DNA of 64,000 nt from Pseudomonas coleopterorum (GTDB lineage: Bacteria; Pseudomonadota; Gammaproteobacteria; Pseudomonadales; Pseudomonadaceae). Numbering within the stretch: the first letter of the stretch is position 1; every line of letters begins with the position of its first letter. This document shows positions 1-8,230 of this stretch, in pieces. The notes under the pieces were generated by a model. It was not told the DNA's origin, ran no database searches, and saw only the letters and a program-made list of their open reading frames with translations. The stretch spans positions 2,790,001-2,854,000 of the forward strand of contig NZ_FNTZ01000001.1 in NCBI RefSeq assembly GCF_900105555.1. Direction: 5' to 3'. The translations under genes and the position numbers were made by a program.

Positions 1-564
1 AAGGAAGAAGGCAAGGGCTCGGGACTCGGGCTCTCCATGGTGTACGGATTCGTCAAGCAATCCGGCGGCTCGGTGCGCATCTACTCCGAAGAGGGCATCG
101 GCACGACCCTGCGCATGTATTTCCCTGCCGATGACAGCCAACCCCATGCCCTGACGCCAATCGAGGACACCCACGCCTATCCCGGTCACGAGAAAATCCT
201 CATCGTCGAAGACCGACCCGATGTCGCCGAACTGGCGCAGACCATTCTCGAGGAATACGGCTACAGCTGCGCCATTGCCTACAACGGCAAAGACGCCCTC
301 GAGCAGCTCGAGAACGACGATTTCGACGTGTTGTTCACCGACTTGATCATGCCCGGCGGCATCAACGGCGTCATGCTCGCCCGCGAAGCCAAACGCATGC
401 GCCCCAGCATCAAGATCCTGCTTACAACCGGCTACTCGGAAAACTCCCTGGAACGCACCGACGTGGGCGGCACGGATTTCCAGGTGATTTCCAAGCCCTA
501 TATTCCCAGTGAACTGGCGAAGAAGATCCGCCGGGTGCTGGAAGGGCCCAATGGGGTTAGCTGA
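1..564 (+). CDS. hybrid sensor histidine kinase, C-terminal part (partial)
   Basis: The reading frame is open from base 1, so the start lies upstream of the window. The first residues ([18 protein letters not shown]) are the G2 box and end of a HATPase_c domain. After a short linker a receiver domain follows, with the phosphoacceptor Asp in [11 protein letters not shown] and a conserved Lys in SKPY. This ATPase-then-REC order is that of a hybrid kinase, which autophosphorylates and passes phosphate to its own receiver and usually on to an Hpt protein. Sensor domains are outside the window, so the signal is unknown. It converges on the acyltransferase gene with a 5-base gap. From memory, hybrid kinases also sit near the gacA-uvrC-pgsA-tRNA block in other Pseudomonas. 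Confidence 0.9.
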   Translation, partial: KEEGKGSGLGLSMVYGFVKQSGGSVRIYSEEGIGTTLRMYFPADDSQPHALTPIEDTHAYPGHEKILIVEDRPDVAELAQTILEEYGYSCAIAYNGKDALEQLENDDFDVLFTDLIMPGGINGVMLAREAKRMRPSIKILLTTGYSENSLERTDVGGTDFQVISKPYIPSELAKKIRRVLEGPNGVS

Positions 565-569
565 TCAGG

Positions 570-1730
570 TTACTGGGCCGCGCCCTGCAAGGTAGGGCCA
601 GGCGTCGAGCCTTTGCGGCGAGTCAGGCGCTTGCCCAATTGCACGCCCGGCATCTCGACGTACTTGTAGGTCAAGGCCGAGACCAGCAGCACCGCCGCCA
701 GTTGCAAGACGACGATGCCGTTGTCGAGCCAGACACTGTGGGTCGAAATGTACTTGACCATGTTGGGCATGTCATGGCCTTGCAAGGTCTCCGTCAGGTC
801 TGTGTGGAGCACTTTCGACAGCACGATGATGGCGCTCTTGAACACAAACAGAATGGCCGCGTGCGTCAGGTAGATCGAGAACGACAAGGCGCCCAGCCAG
901 ACAAAGAAACGGTGGTGCAGCAGTCGCGAAACCACGCCGCGCTCGAACGAGAATGCCAGAATCAAGGCACAGAACAGCAGACTGGCATACACGCCCTTGT
1001 GATCGATGTCCGATACCAGGAGGCGATAGCTGCCCAGGACCAGGGCAATTTCCAGCAGGTTGAAGTCCACGGCGTCCAGGTCCAGGTCTTTTATGCGATC
1101 GTAGAGCACGTACAGGCAGGCACCGGCGAAGAAGCATGAAACACCGCGGAAGATCTCCAGCTTCAGCCAGGACTCACCGTTCCACAAGGTGATGAAGGCC
1201 GCCACGGACATGACTGCGAAGATCTTGATCGTGCGGGTGCGCGCCAGCACTGCAATGACGCCGAATATCAAGTACAGGTAGTACTCGATGCTGATGCTCC
1301 ACGCGGGGTAATTGAACGAGCCGGTCATGGCACTGTTCAGCCAGGATTGCAGCAGAAGCAGGTTGGGCAGGAATTCGTGCATCGACGTAGCGCCACTGAA
1401 TGCCGGCTCGTTGAAACTGAACCCTTTCTTCTCAGCCAATGAGCGGCCCAGCTCCAGTGCCAGGTAAACGCCCAACATTGTCAGGTGCAGGGGATAAAGG
1501 CGCGCCGTGCGACTGATGAAGAAATTCTTATAATCAGTCGCGTTGTTCAAACGCTGGCCGTAGGTGTGGAACAACACGAAACCGCTGAGGATAAAAAAGA
1601 ACTCCACGAACAGAAACGCGTGCTTGAAAAACTCAAGCTCGGCAATGCTTTGAACCACGTAAGTGTGGAACAGCACGACAGCAACCGCACAGAGACCGCG
1701 GAAACTATCGAGCACGACGAATCTTTTCAT
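570..1730 (-). CDS. acyltransferase family 3 (OafA/YrhL-like) membrane protein
   Basis: This protein of about 386 residues opens with MKRFVVLDSFRGLCAVAVVLFH, the typical N-terminus of acyltransferase-3 proteins, including the RG motif and the active-site-like His in the first membrane segment. About ten hydrophobic segments follow. Members move acyl groups across the inner membrane and O-acylate lipopolysaccharide, exopolysaccharide or other surface glycans; the substrate here cannot be read from sequence. I chose the ATG at 1730 over an in-frame start 48 bases upstream because family homology begins there. No polysaccharide operon surrounds it. Confidence 0.85.
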   Translation of the reverse strand: MKRFVVLDSFRGLCAVAVVLFHTYVVQSIAELEFFKHAFLFVEFFFILSGFVLFHTYGQRLNNATDYKNFFISRTARLYPLHLTMLGVYLALELGRSLAEKKGFSFNEPAFSGATSMHEFLPNLLLLQSWLNSAMTGSFNYPAWSISIEYYLYLIFGVIAVLARTRTIKIFAVMSVAAFITLWNGESWLKLEIFRGVSCFFAGACLYVLYDRIKDLDLDAVDFNLLEIALVLGSYRLLVSDIDHKGVYASLLFCALILAFSFERGVVSRLLHHRFFVWLGALSFSIYLTHAAILFVFKSAIIVLSKVLHTDLTETLQGHDMPNMVKYISTHSVWLDNGIVVLQLAAVLLVSALTYKYVEMPGVQLGKRLTRRKGSTPGPTLQGAAQ

Positions 1731-1951
1731 GGTTGATCCCAGAGTGTTGTAACCGTTGCCATCCCGGTGGCATGCCAAGAGGCATGGCCCGTTGCCATTA
1801 TTGGCGCAAAGCTAAACCAATCCTTTGGCAGGCACAACCGCAATCAGGCGCGCGGTACCTCTGACGCGCAACTGACATTGTCCAGACCAACAGACCACCA
1901 CCATAGAGGTACGTGCAGTTCGGGTACACAGGCTTTTTCGGTCGCCCAAAG

Positions 1952-1984
1952 AAAAACCCCGCAGACGTTAATCTGCGGGGTTCT
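1952..1984 (-). terminator. rho-independent terminator of the tRNA/pgsA transcript
   Basis: An 11-bp perfect stem, AACCCCGCAGA with TCTGCGGGGTT (1955-1965 and 1972-1982), encloses a 6-base loop. Read on the minus strand it is followed by a run of five T (complement of 1952-1956). It lies just after tRNA-Cys and would end the gacA-uvrC-pgsA-tRNA direction of transcription. The 221 bases between it and the acyltransferase start hold nothing else I can support. Confidence 0.88.
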
Positions 1985-1990
1985 CAATGA

Positions 1991-2064
1991 TGGAGGCCGA
2001 GGTCGGAATCGAACCGGCGTAGGCGGATTTGCAATCCGCAGCATAACCACTTTGCTACTCGGCC
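1991..2064 (-). tRNA. tRNA-Cys (GCA)
   Basis: The minus strand folds into a 74-base cloverleaf starting GGCCGAGTAGC, with anticodon loop ATTGCAAAT (anticodon GCA), T-loop GGTTCGATTCC and an encoded 3' CCA. It lies 38 bases after tRNA-Gly, and both tRNAs follow pgsA on the same strand. In several Pseudomonas genomes, as I recall, a tRNA-Leu follows in this cluster; here a terminator follows instead. Confidence 0.96.
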
Positions 2065-2102
2065 CCAAACGTGAAGCAAGAAACTGCTACACGCAAACAA
2101 AC

Positions 2103-2178
<76 letters not shown>

Positions 2179-2245
2179 GTCGTGTTGACGGGCGCCATTC
2201 TATCTAATCGGCGACACCCGTCAAGCCTTTGATTCAAAAATAGTT

Positions 2246-2806
2246 TTATTTTTTCTCAGCGGTCGTGCGCAAGTGTGGCCAGGCGGCGCGCAGGTATTGC
2301 AGCATGGACCAGAGGGTCAACGCGGCGGCGACGATCAAAAGCGTATAGCCGACGATGACCCAGAAGGTCACGGCCTTGGGGTTGGCCAGCAGGATGACCA
2401 GGGCCAGCATCTGCGCGGCGGTCTTCCATTTGCCCATGTTGGACACTGCCACCTGGGCCCGGGCGCCGATCTCGGCCATCCACTCGCGCAGCGCGGAAAC
2501 GACGATCTCGCGTCCGATGATGATGGCTGCAGGCAGCGTCAGCCAGAAGTTGGCGTGCTCCTGCACCAGCAGCACCAGCGCCACTGCCACCATGAGCTTA
2601 TCGGCCACCGGGTCGAGGAAGGCGCCGAACGGCGTACTCTGCTCCCAACGACGGGCCAGATAGCCATCCAGCCAGTCAGTTGCTGCCGCGATCGCGAACA
2701 CCGTACTGGCTGCCATGTAGCTCCAATGATAGGGCAGATAGAACAGCAGTATGAAGAACGGTATCAGCAGGACGCGCAGTACGGTAAGCAGGTTAGGGAT
2801 ATTCAT
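2246..2806 (-). CDS. pgsA: CDP-diacylglycerol--glycerol-3-phosphate 3-phosphatidyltransferase
   Basis: PgsA makes phosphatidylglycerophosphate from CDP-diacylglycerol and glycerol 3-phosphate, the committed step to phosphatidylglycerol and cardiolipin in the inner membrane. The CDP-alcohol phosphotransferase motif is complete (DG..AR........G...D...D, seen as [24 protein letters not shown]). Several hydrophobic segments are present, and the 186-residue length fits the family. I start at the ATG beginning [11 protein letters not shown]; the in-frame start six codons upstream lacks homology. It lies 32 bases after uvrC in the conserved gacA-uvrC-pgsA order. Confidence 0.96.
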   Translation of the reverse strand: MNIPNLLTVLRVLLIPFFILLFYLPYHWSYMAASTVFAIAAATDWLDGYLARRWEQSTPFGAFLDPVADKLMVAVALVLLVQEHANFWLTLPAAIIIGREIVVSALREWMAEIGARAQVAVSNMGKWKTAAQMLALVILLANPKAVTFWVIVGYTLLIVAAALTLWSMLQYLRAAWPHLRTTAEKK

Positions 2807-2838
2807 CGGCACAACTGGCTGCAAGGTGAGATGGCATT

Positions 2839-4662
2839 CTACTCGCTGTGCAGGTTCGCATAAATCGACTCTGCCAGCTTTTTACTGATTCCCGGTGCCT
2901 TGGCAATTTCCTCGACACTGGCACGGGCGATTTCCTGCAGCCCGCCGAAATGCTTGAGCAGTTCGCGGCGGCGCTTCGGCCCGACGCCTGCCACCCCTTC
3001 CAGGGTAGAGGTACGTCGGGTCTTGCCGCGCCGTGCGCGGTGACCCGTGATTGCAAAACGGTGGGCTTCGTCACGGATCTGCTGGATCAGGTGCAGCGCC
3101 GGCGAATCACCCTTGAGCGTGAACTCGTGAGCCACGTCGTTGAGGTACAGCGTTTCGAAGCCGGCCTTGCGCGTCGTGCCCTTGGCCACGCCGAGCAGGA
3201 TCAGGTCGGGTATGGCCAGCTCGTTGAGGACGTCCCGGGCCATGTTCAACTGGCCCTTGCCACCGTCCACCAACAGCACGTCTGGCAGCTTGCCCTCGCC
3301 TGCCTTGATCTTGCTGAAGCGCCGCATCAGCGCTTGATGCATGGCTGCGTAGTCATCGCCTGCGGTAACGCCATCGATGTTGTAGCGACGGTAATCGGAC
3401 TTGATCGGCCCTTCGGGGCCGAACACCACGCATGACGCCACGGTGGCTTCACCGCTGGAGTGGCTGATGTCGTAGCACTCGAGGCGCTGCGGGGGCTCGT
3501 CCAGGTTCAGCACCTCGGCCAGCGCATCGAAGCGCGCGGCGACGTGCTGGCGGTTGGCGAGGCGTGCACCCAGCGCCTGTTCGGCGTTGGTCACCGCCAA
3601 CTGCTGCCAGCGTGCCCGGGTGCCGCGCACGCGATGGCTGAGGCTCAGCTCGCGCCCACGCAGGGTGTCGAGGGCATCGAGCAACGCTTCGTGGTCTTCG
3701 GGAATGACGTTGACGATCAACTCGCTGGGCAGGTCGCGCTCGGAACTGCCCAGGTAGTACTGCGAGAGGAACGCCGACATGACCTCGGCGACCTCCTCTT
3801 CGATACCCACCTGAGGAAAGAAATTCTTGCTGCCCAGAACCCTGCCGCTGCGCACCGTGATGAGGTGCACGCAGGCACCGCCCGGGTTGACGAAAGCGGC
3901 GATGACGTCGACGTCGCCGCTGCCGCCTTCCATGCTTTGCTGGTCCTGCACACGGCGCAGCAGGCCGATCTGGTCGCGCAGTTGCGCAGCCTCCTCGAAC
4001 TGCAGGTCCATCGCCGCCTTCTCCATGCTGGCCGACAGCTCATTGGTCAGCTGGTTGCTGCGTCCTTCCAGGAACATCACCGAATGGCGCACGTCCTCGG
4101 CGTATTCGGGCGCTTCCACCAACCTGACGCACGGCGCCTTGCAGCGTTTGATCTGGTGCTGCAGACAGGGCCGTGTGCGATTCCTGAAATAGCTGTCCTC
4201 GCACTGGCGCACGAAGAAGGTTTTCTGCAGCAGGCTCAGGCTTTCACGGATCGCCCCGGCGCTTGGGTACGGGCCGAAGTATCGACCCTTGGCTTTCTTG
4301 GCGCCCCGGTGAATGCTCAGCCGTGGAAATTCGCCGTCGGACAGAAACACATACGGGTAGGACTTATCGTCCCGCAGCAGAATGTTGTAGGGCGGCCGCC
4401 ATTCCTTGATCAGGGTCTGCTCGAGCAGCAGCGCCTCGGTCTCGTTGGCGGTGATGGTGGTTTCGATCTGGTGGATCTTGCCCACCAGCGCGGCCGTCTT
4501 GGGTGCCTGGCCGGTCTTGCGGAAATAGCTGGCAAGACGCTTCTTGAGGTTCTTGGCCTTGCCCACGTACAGCAGGCGCATGGCGTCGTCGAACATCCGG
4601 TACACGCCCGGACGTCCGCTGCAGGTGGCAAGAAAGGCACTGGGATCGAATGGAGCGGTCAT
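2839..4662 (-). CDS. uvrC: excinuclease ABC subunit C
   Basis: UvrC makes the 3' and 5' incisions around bulky DNA lesions bound by UvrA2B. The 607-residue protein has the N-terminal GIY-YIG nuclease (GVYRMF...[14 protein letters not shown]), a Cys-rich region, a UVR domain (about 200-235) for UvrB contact, an RNase H-like nuclease domain with the conserved YDISHSSG and [11 protein letters not shown] motifs, and a C-terminal helix-hairpin-helix pair ([16 protein letters not shown]). The ATG at 4662 is 2 bases past the gacA stop. An in-frame TTG two codons earlier overlaps gacA and is less likely. Translation is probably coupled to gacA. Confidence 0.97.
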   Translation of the reverse strand: MTAPFDPSAFLATCSGRPGVYRMFDDAMRLLYVGKAKNLKKRLASYFRKTGQAPKTAALVGKIHQIETTITANETEALLLEQTLIKEWRPPYNILLRDDKSYPYVFLSDGEFPRLSIHRGAKKAKGRYFGPYPSAGAIRESLSLLQKTFFVRQCEDSYFRNRTRPCLQHQIKRCKAPCVRLVEAPEYAEDVRHSVMFLEGRSNQLTNELSASMEKAAMDLQFEEAAQLRDQIGLLRRVQDQQSMEGGSGDVDVIAAFVNPGGACVHLITVRSGRVLGSKNFFPQVGIEEEVAEVMSAFLSQYYLGSSERDLPSELIVNVIPEDHEALLDALDTLRGRELSLSHRVRGTRARWQQLAVTNAEQALGARLANRQHVAARFDALAEVLNLDEPPQRLECYDISHSSGEATVASCVVFGPEGPIKSDYRRYNIDGVTAGDDYAAMHQALMRRFSKIKAGEGKLPDVLLVDGGKGQLNMARDVLNELAIPDLILLGVAKGTTRKAGFETLYLNDVAHEFTLKGDSPALHLIQQIRDEAHRFAITGHRARRGKTRRTSTLEGVAGVGPKRRRELLKHFGGLQEIARASVEEIAKAPGISKKLAESIYANLHSE

Positions 4663-4664
4663 GG

Positions 4665-5309
4665 TCAAAGGTTGGTGTCTACCATGCCATGCCGGACCGC
4701 CAGCAAGGTCAATTCCACATCACTGGTCACGGAGAGCTTCTCGAAGATCCGGTAGCGGTAGGTGTTGACCGTCTTTGGCGACAGGCAGAGCTTATCTGAG
4801 ATGATCTGGACCTTCTGGCAGCCAACGATCATCAAGGCAATCTGGATTTCTCGTTCGGACAACAGGTCGAACGGCGAATGGCTGGTCTGCGGCTGAAATG
4901 ACTTGAGCGCCAGCTGTTGGGCAATCTGTGGGCTGATGTAGCGCTGACCGGCGAAGACCAAGCGAATGGCCTGGACCATTTCCGGCAGGCCTGCGCCCTT
5001 GGTCAGGTACCCCGCCGCACCTGCTTGCAGCAGGCGCGTGGGAAATGGGTCTTCCTCGCAGACGGTCACGGCCACCACCTTTATGTCGGGGTGGCTGCGC
5101 AACAGTTTTCGCGTGGCTTCGAGACCACCGATGCCGGGCATCTTGACGTCCATCAGGACCACGTCCGGCTTGAGCTCGCGGGCAGACTGCAGCGCCCCCT
5201 CGCCCGACTCCGCCTGGCCCACGACCTGCAGATCGTCGATATCGGCGAGCATGCGGGTGATACCGGTGCGGACCAGGTCGTGATCGTCGACTACTAGAAC
5301 CCGAATCAA
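4665..5309 (-). CDS. gacA: response regulator GacA (NarL/LuxR family)
   Basis: GacA is the phosphorylated output regulator of the GacS/GacA system, which activates the RsmX/Y/Z small RNAs and so secondary metabolism, biofilm and exoproducts in Pseudomonas. The receiver domain shows VVDDHD, phospho-Asp in VLMDVKMPG, and conserved Thr and Lys (VAVTV, LTKGAG). The C-terminal LuxR-type HTH ([43 protein letters not shown] region) completes 214 residues, the usual GacA size. The start is a TTG: the protein begins (M)[10 protein letters not shown] and a GAGGTG Shine-Dalgarno lies 5 bases upstream. The gene is immediately followed by uvrC, as in other pseudomonads. Confidence 0.97.
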   Translation of the reverse strand: MIRVLVVDDHDLVRTGITRMLADIDDLQVVGQAESGEGALQSARELKPDVVLMDVKMPGIGGLEATRKLLRSHPDIKVVAVTVCEEDPFPTRLLQAGAAGYLTKGAGLPEMVQAIRLVFAGQRYISPQIAQQLALKSFQPQTSHSPFDLLSEREIQIALMIVGCQKVQIISDKLCLSPKTVNTYRYRIFEKLSVTSDVELTLLAVRHGMVDTNL

Positions 5310-5314
5310 ACGGA

Positions 5315-5320
5315 CACCTC
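5315..5320 (-). promoter_or_regulatory. ribosome binding site deciding the gacA TTG start
   Basis: On the minus strand GAGGTG lies 5 bases before TTG at 5309. No ATG or GTG near it would give a GacA-sized protein, so this site supports a TTG start. Confidence 0.8.
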
Positions 5321-5420
5321 GTAATAGTGGTCTCGGGGAATGCCGCCACAGTAGCAAACATTGCCCCTTTGGACCTAGCTCAAAGCGTCATGGATATGGC
5401 GTTGCACGTCGATGCGACAA

Positions 5421-5804
5421 TTAATCAGGACGCTTTGCAGGTGCTATTTTTTTCTGGACCCTGCCGCGTACCGAATAGTTCGCCGCCATCTCGGCCATGC
5501 TGTTGGCCAGATTGCTCAGAGCTGCTTGCCCAGACGTAGGAAGTATCCGATATGTCTCTAAGACTTTTTCCTCGCCTCCGCTGAGTGCCTGCTCGGCGAG
5601 GGGTGTCCGGCGCCCCAGCACGACATACAGAACGTCGACGCCTATCGTCGAAACAGCTGCCAAATAGTCGGCTCTGGGGGATCTTTCACCATTTTCGTAC
5701 TTGCCCTGGGCATTGGGTTCCACCCCGCCCACTTGGCCAAACTCTCGTTGCGTGAGCTCCAGACGCTCGCGCTCTTCCCTTAGTCGGGGACCGATTCCAG
5801 TCAT
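5421..5804 (-). CDS. XRE (Cro/CI) family transcriptional regulator
   Basis: This protein of about 127 residues starts MTGIGPRLREERERLELTQREFG, a Cro/CI helix-turn-helix at residues 5-60 whose recognition helix lies near GGVEPNAQGKYENGERSP. The C-terminal half lacks a LexA-type peptidase motif, and its last 15 residues are basic (RGRVQKKIAPAKRP). It sits between gacA (same strand) and the divergent gp16-like gene with about 80 bases between them, a layout like a phage immunity control region. The ATG at 5804 is preferred over one 63 bases upstream because the HTH family begins there. Confidence 0.85.
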   Translation of the reverse strand: MTGIGPRLREERERLELTQREFGQVGGVEPNAQGKYENGERSPRADYLAAVSTIGVDVLYVVLGRRTPLAEQALSGGEEKVLETYRILPTSGQAALSNLANSMAEMAANYSVRGRVQKKIAPAKRPD

Positions 5805-5885
5805 TTGAATGTATAATCCTTTATCGAAACACCCGAAACGGTGCTGAAAAATACCACTTTGAACCATCTAAAACGGACTTGAACT

Positions 5886-6107
5886 ATGCATGGTATACGG
5901 ACTGCCGCACAAGCCAGGGCCTGGCTCGATCAGCAAGGGAAATCGGTACAAGAGTTTGCGCGCGAGCATGGCGTGGACCCAGCCACTACCTATCAGGTGC
6001 TGGCCGGACGCAAGAAAGGACGGCGTGGCGAGGCGCACAAGGTCGCCGTGCTACTGGGCATGAAGCTGGGCACCATCACTGTCACGCTGGAGCCCGGCCA
6101 GCGCTGA
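5886..6107 (+). CDS. small DNA-binding protein, BcepMu gp16-like
   Basis: This 73-residue protein (MHGIRTAAQARAWLDQQG... GRRGEAHKVAVLLGMKLG) resembles the short phage-associated HTH proteins of the BcepMu gp16 type, with a helix-turn-helix around EFAREHGVDPATTYQVLAGRKKG. It lies divergently beside the XRE regulator, the usual arrangement in phage control regions, but no phage structural, replication or integrase gene follows. I infer a domesticated phage-derived regulator. There is no strong Shine-Dalgarno before the ATG. Confidence 0.72.
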   Translation: MHGIRTAAQARAWLDQQGKSVQEFAREHGVDPATTYQVLAGRKKGRRGEAHKVAVLLGMKLGTITVTLEPGQR

Positions 6108-6130
6108 CAGGGGCAGCGCCGGGGACGCCG

Positions 6131-6574
6131 TCAGTGGCCGCGTCTGGGCAGGACAAGCTCCATGCGCAGAAAGCTGTCCTGCTCGCCCACCACTTCGAAA
6201 CCATTGCGGCTGTAGAGTCGCTGCGCGGGATTGACCTTGAACACCATCAGTCGTATTCGCAGCAGGCGCTCGCTGCGCGCCAGCAGCACGACCTGTTCGA
6301 GCACCCATTGACCCACGCCTTGCCCACGATGCGCCGGAAGCAGATGCAACTCGCGAATGAACAGGGCCTGGGTATCTCTGGAAAGGCTGATGTAGCCCAG
6401 TGATACCGTATCGCGGCAGATCACTCGGTTATCTCGCCAGTGCCAGGCCTGGTCGAAGCCGGCGTCCAGCCAGAGAAGGTCGTGCCGAGCGTAGTAAGGC
6501 AGCATGGCCTGCCGAGTGAGGTCTCGGGCGAACCGCAGATCGGCATTGGCAGCAGGCCGTAGGTACAGAGTCAT
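6131..6574 (-). CDS. GNAT family N-acetyltransferase
   Basis: The 147-residue protein begins MTLYLRPAANADLRFARDL and carries the acetyl-CoA pyrophosphate-binding loop of motif A (LHLLPAHRGQGVGQWVLEQV, about residues 77-96) followed by the motif B pattern NPAQRLYSRNGFEVVGE. These define a Gcn5-related acetyltransferase. The acceptor cannot be told from sequence. It stands alone on the minus strand, convergent with the gp16-like gene, and divergent from the DAHP synthase leader. Confidence 0.88.
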   Translation of the reverse strand: MTLYLRPAANADLRFARDLTRQAMLPYYARHDLLWLDAGFDQAWHWRDNRVICRDTVSLGYISLSRDTQALFIRELHLLPAHRGQGVGQWVLEQVVLLARSERLLRIRLMVFKVNPAQRLYSRNGFEVVGEQDSFLRMELVLPRRGH

Positions 6575-6655
6575 CGAATCGTCTCTACTGCAAGAATGGG
6601 CTTGAATCCTTCGCCACGGCTGAAGTAAGCTCCAGCCATCTATCGGAGACGTTCA

Positions 6656-6772
6656 ATGTCGCACATCACCCTCAGCCCTGCATCCTTGCCTGCGTCCTGC
6701 GCAGCAATGACGGCTGTGCGTGCACCGGTAAGCTTTTATTTTGGGTATTGGTTTAGCCACTGGCGCGCCTGA
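6656..6772 (+). CDS. aromatic-rich leader peptide 1 of the DAHP synthase attenuator
   Basis: This 38-codon frame starts at an ATG preceded by GGAG 8 bases upstream. Its last third reads SFYFGYWFSHW, with Phe, Tyr and Trp codons clustered just before the stop. A perfect rho-independent terminator starts about 50 bases after the stop. This is the layout of an attenuation leader: scarcity of charged tRNA-Phe, -Tyr or -Trp would stall the ribosome and favour an antiterminator, letting transcription reach the DAHP synthase gene. The competing antiterminator helix is inferred, not shown. Two internal starts (ATG at 6707, GTG at 6716) would still include the aromatic run. Confidence 0.72.
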   Translation: MSHITLSPASLPASCAAMTAVRAPVSFYFGYWFSHWRA

Positions 6773-6821
6773 TACCCATCTCGGCGCCCATTTCGTAGGG
6801 GTCGCCTGACAGAGAATTCTC

Positions 6822-6855
6822 AACCCCCGGTCGGCTCCCCGACCGGGGGTTTTTG
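6822..6855 (+). terminator. attenuator terminator in the DAHP synthase leader
   Basis: A 13-bp perfect stem, AACCCCCGGTCGG with CCGACCGGGGGTT (6822-6834 and 6839-6851), has a 4-base loop and ends in TTTTT. It lies between the two aromatic-rich peptides and upstream of the DAHP synthase, with no other gene to terminate, so it probably serves as a conditional terminator. Confidence 0.85.
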
Positions 6856-6928
6856 CTTTTCAGGGCTTCACGTTTTTCAGCACATTCTGTTTCAACCGGC
6901 ACTTGCGCCACGAATCGAGGAACGCTTC

Positions 6929-7078
6929 ATGACCTACTTCACCTATTACCGTTTCGACACCTGCGACTTCTGGCGATTTAGCAACCTCCGTTCGGGCCAA
7001 CCTGCCGCCTCCGACCGGTCGTTCATGGGTGGCATGACCCTCAGTCCAGATTCCCCGGCACTTTGTCGAACACCTTGA
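6929..7078 (+). CDS. aromatic-rich leader peptide 2 before DAHP synthase
   Basis: This 49-codon frame starts at an ATG with GAGG 8 bases upstream. It begins MTYFTYYRFDTCDFWRF: nine of its first seventeen residues are Phe, Tyr or Trp. It lies after the first terminator and ends 50 bases before the DAHP synthase ATG, directly ahead of a long stem-loop that reaches the synthase Shine-Dalgarno. I infer a second sensing step, where ribosome position on the aromatic codons alters folding of the downstream hairpin. It may also simply be the original leader of a duplicated control region. The N-terminal placement of the aromatic codons is unlike classical trp or phe leaders. Confidence 0.62.
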   Translation: MTYFTYYRFDTCDFWRFSNLRSGQPAASDRSFMGGMTLSPDSPALCRTP

Positions 7079-7080
7079 CA

Positions 7081-7116
7081 GGACAGCGCAAGCGGGCAAC
7101 CACCCCGCCGCTGTCC
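7081..7116 (+). promoter_or_regulatory. long stem-loop adjoining the DAHP synthase Shine-Dalgarno
   Basis: Outer arms GGACAGCG (7081-7088) and CGCTGTCC (7109-7116) and inner arms GCGGG (7092-7096) and CCCGC (7104-7108) form one 13-bp stem with a 3-base bulge and a 7-base loop. The AGGA ribosome site (7117-7120) follows at once. There is no T-tract, so a role in translation or RNA stability is more likely than termination. Confidence 0.6.
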
Positions 7117-7128
7117 AGGACCTTGATC

Positions 7129-8226
7129 ATGAACAACAGCCTGACCGCTCTGCCTCGCACCACCCTCGTCCAGCCCCATGCGGTGAAGGACGCTGCCAAT
7201 ACATCGGCAACCCATCGTCTGCCCAGTCACTTCGCGCTCAAGCAGCAGTTGCCCGTACCGGACCCACTCGCAGCCCAGGTGCAGAACCACCGTCTTGCCA
7301 TCCGCGCCATTCTCGAAGGCCGTGACCCACGCCTGCTGGTGGTGGTCGGCCCCTGCTCTCTGCACGATCCGAAGTCCGCGCTCGAATACGCCCGCAACCT
7401 GAGCCAGCTGGCCCACGAGCTCAACGGCGAAATGCTGCTGGTGATGCGCGCCTACGTGGAAAAGCCACGCACCACGGTGGGCTGGAAAGGCCTGGCGTAC
7501 GATCCTTACCTGGACGGCACCGACGACATGGCGGGCGGCCTGACCCTGTGCCGCGACCTGATGCGCGAAATGCTGACCCTGGGCCTGCCGCTGGCCAGCG
7601 AAGTGCTGCAGCCAATGGCAGCGGGCTACTTCGATGACCTCTTGAGCTGGGTCGCAATCGGCGCGCGCACCACCGAATCGCAGATCCATCGCGAACTGGC
7701 GAGCGGCCTGGGCATCCCGGTGGGCTTCAAGAACGGCACCGACGGCAGTGTAGGCGTGGCCTGCGATGCCATGCGCAGTGCGGCGCATGCTCATCGCCAC
7801 TTCGGTATCGATCCGCAAGGGCACCCGGCGATGATCGACACCACCGGCAATCCCGATACCCATCTGGTGTTGCGTGGCGGCCACCGAGGCCCGAACTACG
7901 ACCGGCAGAGTGTCGCCCAAGTCCACCACGACCTGGCCAAGGCAGGTGTGAAAGCGCGGATCATGGTCGACTGCAGTCATGCCAACAGTGGCAAGGACCC
8001 CCTGCGTCAGCCAGCGGTGTTCGACGATGTGCTGCAGCAGCGCCTGGACGGCGATCGGTCGTTGGTAGCCGTCATGCTGGAAAGCCATTTGCAGGAAGGC
8101 AATCAGCCCATCAGCGGACACATGCGCTATGGCGTGTCGGTCACCGATGGCTGCCTGGGCTGGGCCGCAACCGAGCAGTTGCTGCGCAAGGGCGCCCAGC
8201 GCCTGCGAGGGGTGGCCGACGCCTGA
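7129..8226 (+). CDS. 3-deoxy-7-phosphoheptulonate synthase, class I
   Basis: This enzyme condenses phosphoenolpyruvate and erythrose 4-phosphate to DAHP, the first step of the shikimate pathway. The 365-residue protein has the class I alpha (AroF/G/H) signatures: GPCSLHD, MRAYVEKPRTTVGWKG, NGTDG, RGGHRGPNYD and VDCSHANSGKD. Metal ligands Cys, His, Glu and Asp fall within these motifs. The ATG at 7129 has AGGA 8 bases upstream; a longer frame starting at 7063 overlaps leader peptide 2 and lacks homology. Which aromatic amino acid inhibits the enzyme cannot be read here, but the leader suggests control by Phe, Tyr and Trp supply. Confidence 0.95.
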   Translation: MNNSLTALPRTTLVQPHAVKDAANTSATHRLPSHFALKQQLPVPDPLAAQVQNHRLAIRAILEGRDPRLLVVVGPCSLHDPKSALEYARNLSQLAHELNGEMLLVMRAYVEKPRTTVGWKGLAYDPYLDGTDDMAGGLTLCRDLMREMLTLGLPLASEVLQPMAAGYFDDLLSWVAIGARTTESQIHRELASGLGIPVGFKNGTDGSVGVACDAMRSAAHAHRHFGIDPQGHPAMIDTTGNPDTHLVLRGGHRGPNYDRQSVAQVHHDLAKAGVKARIMVDCSHANSGKDPLRQPAVFDDVLQQRLDGDRSLVAVMLESHLQEGNQPISGHMRYGVSVTDGCLGWAATEQLLRKGAQRLRGVADA

Positions 8227-8230
8227 AGCA

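Noticed and set aside
5421..6107. Intact prophage
   Set aside because: Only the two regulator-like genes are present; no integrase, transposase, replication, capsid or lysis genes flank them.
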